Below, piece after piece: positions 5,534 to 5,613 of a stretch of 5,613 nucleotides of DNA. The notes under the pieces were generated by a model. It searched no databases. It worked only from the letters and a program-made list of their open reading frames with translations, and had not been told where the DNA came from. Source of the DNA: Akkermansiaceae bacterium (GTDB lineage Bacteria; Verrucomicrobiota; Verrucomicrobiia; Verrucomicrobiales; Akkermansiaceae); contig WTJZ01000109.1 of NCBI GenBank assembly GCA_011524615.1, positions 1-5,613 on the forward strand. The letters run 5' to 3'. Numbering within the stretch: position 1 is the stretch's first letter; each line of letters opens with the position of its first letter. Position numbers and translations under genes: made by a program.

Positions 5534-5613
5534 AACGAAGTACCAGGCACCTCATAACCACAAAGAGGGATTTATTCTTGAGACACAATTTTATAAACCG
5601 CTAAGACGCCAAG
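5532..5613 (+). repeat. Long imperfect direct repeat, copy 2 (cut by window end)
   Basis: This copy matches 5181-5280 with six substitutions and lacks the 18 bases that correspond to 5217-5234, which are exactly two 9-bp units. A single CACAAAGAG unit is left at 5559-5567, and the 8-bp-period block starts at 5599 and runs off the end of the window. Confidence 0.9.

Larger units (their letters stand above)
5124..5613. other. Repeat-rich intergenic region, no credible gene
   Basis: About 490 bases to the window's right edge. I find no ORF with a convincing start or protein-like composition. The only longer open frame, 5294-5557 on the plus strand, starts with TTG, lacks a ribosome site and crosses the repeat blocks. 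The region holds a long direct repeat, four blocks of a 9-bp unit in both orientations, two blocks of an 8-bp unit and a candidate terminator, listed separately. Bases 5124-5180 and 5290-5410 show nothing further that I can name. Confidence 0.7.

Noticed and set aside
5294..5557. Open reading frame of 87 residues on the plus strand
   Set aside because: It has a TTG start with no ribosome site and no recognisable domain, and it runs through the inverted repeat blocks and the candidate terminator. It is most likely a chance frame.
5204..5613. CRISPR array
   Set aside because: The repeats are short tandem 8- and 9-mers in both orientations without regular unique spacers, so they do not have CRISPR architecture.

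Overview
The window carries the end of a thiamine-biosynthesis gene, a leftward three-gene cluster, a leftward iron-uptake receptor gene with a well-defined control region, and about 490 bases of repeat-rich intergenic DNA. It belongs to a Gram-negative bacterium, because it encodes a TonB-dependent outer-membrane receptor and an exported thioredoxin-like protein. The lineage cannot be fixed from sequence alone. The intergenic repeats built on 'CACNAAGAG' and 'CGCNAAGR' units, together with mid-range GC, make me think of Verrucomicrobiota or another environmental phylum. That is an impression, not a demonstration.

Layout from left to right. Bases 1-153 (+) are the last 50 codons of thiL (thiamine-phosphate kinase). 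Bases 154-306 separate it from a convergent leftward block. In transcription order that block is a short MGMT-type DNA alkyltransferase domain protein (2482-2799), an exported thioredoxin-fold protein lacking the CXXC motif (1423-2460), and an acyltransferase-3 family membrane protein (307-1401). The three genes are separated by 21 bp each and share a strand, so they are probably one operon. An intrinsic terminator at 2881-2923 separates this block from the next gene upstream, a TonB-dependent siderophore receptor (2973-5048, minus strand).

The receptor start is best placed at the ATG ending at 5048. The 75 bases beyond it hold two TGAGA...TCTCA palindromes with the 7-1-7 geometry of Fur boxes. 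One overlaps a candidate -35 element and the other lies just downstream of the candidate -10. This is the clearest regulatory story in the window: iron-repressed siderophore uptake.

Bases 5124-5613 contain no convincing gene. They hold a long imperfect direct repeat (5181-5280 and 5532-5613, 76 of 82 aligned bases identical). The two copies differ by exactly two 9-bp repeat units. Inverted blocks of the same 9-bp repeat lie between them, and a separate 8-bp-period block lies at the tail of each copy. A candidate leftward terminator sits inside. No RNA gene, CRISPR array or transposase gene was found. I do not see a clearly new multi-gene system. The repeat family and the MGMT/thioredoxin-like/acyltransferase cluster are the parts least explained by known biology.
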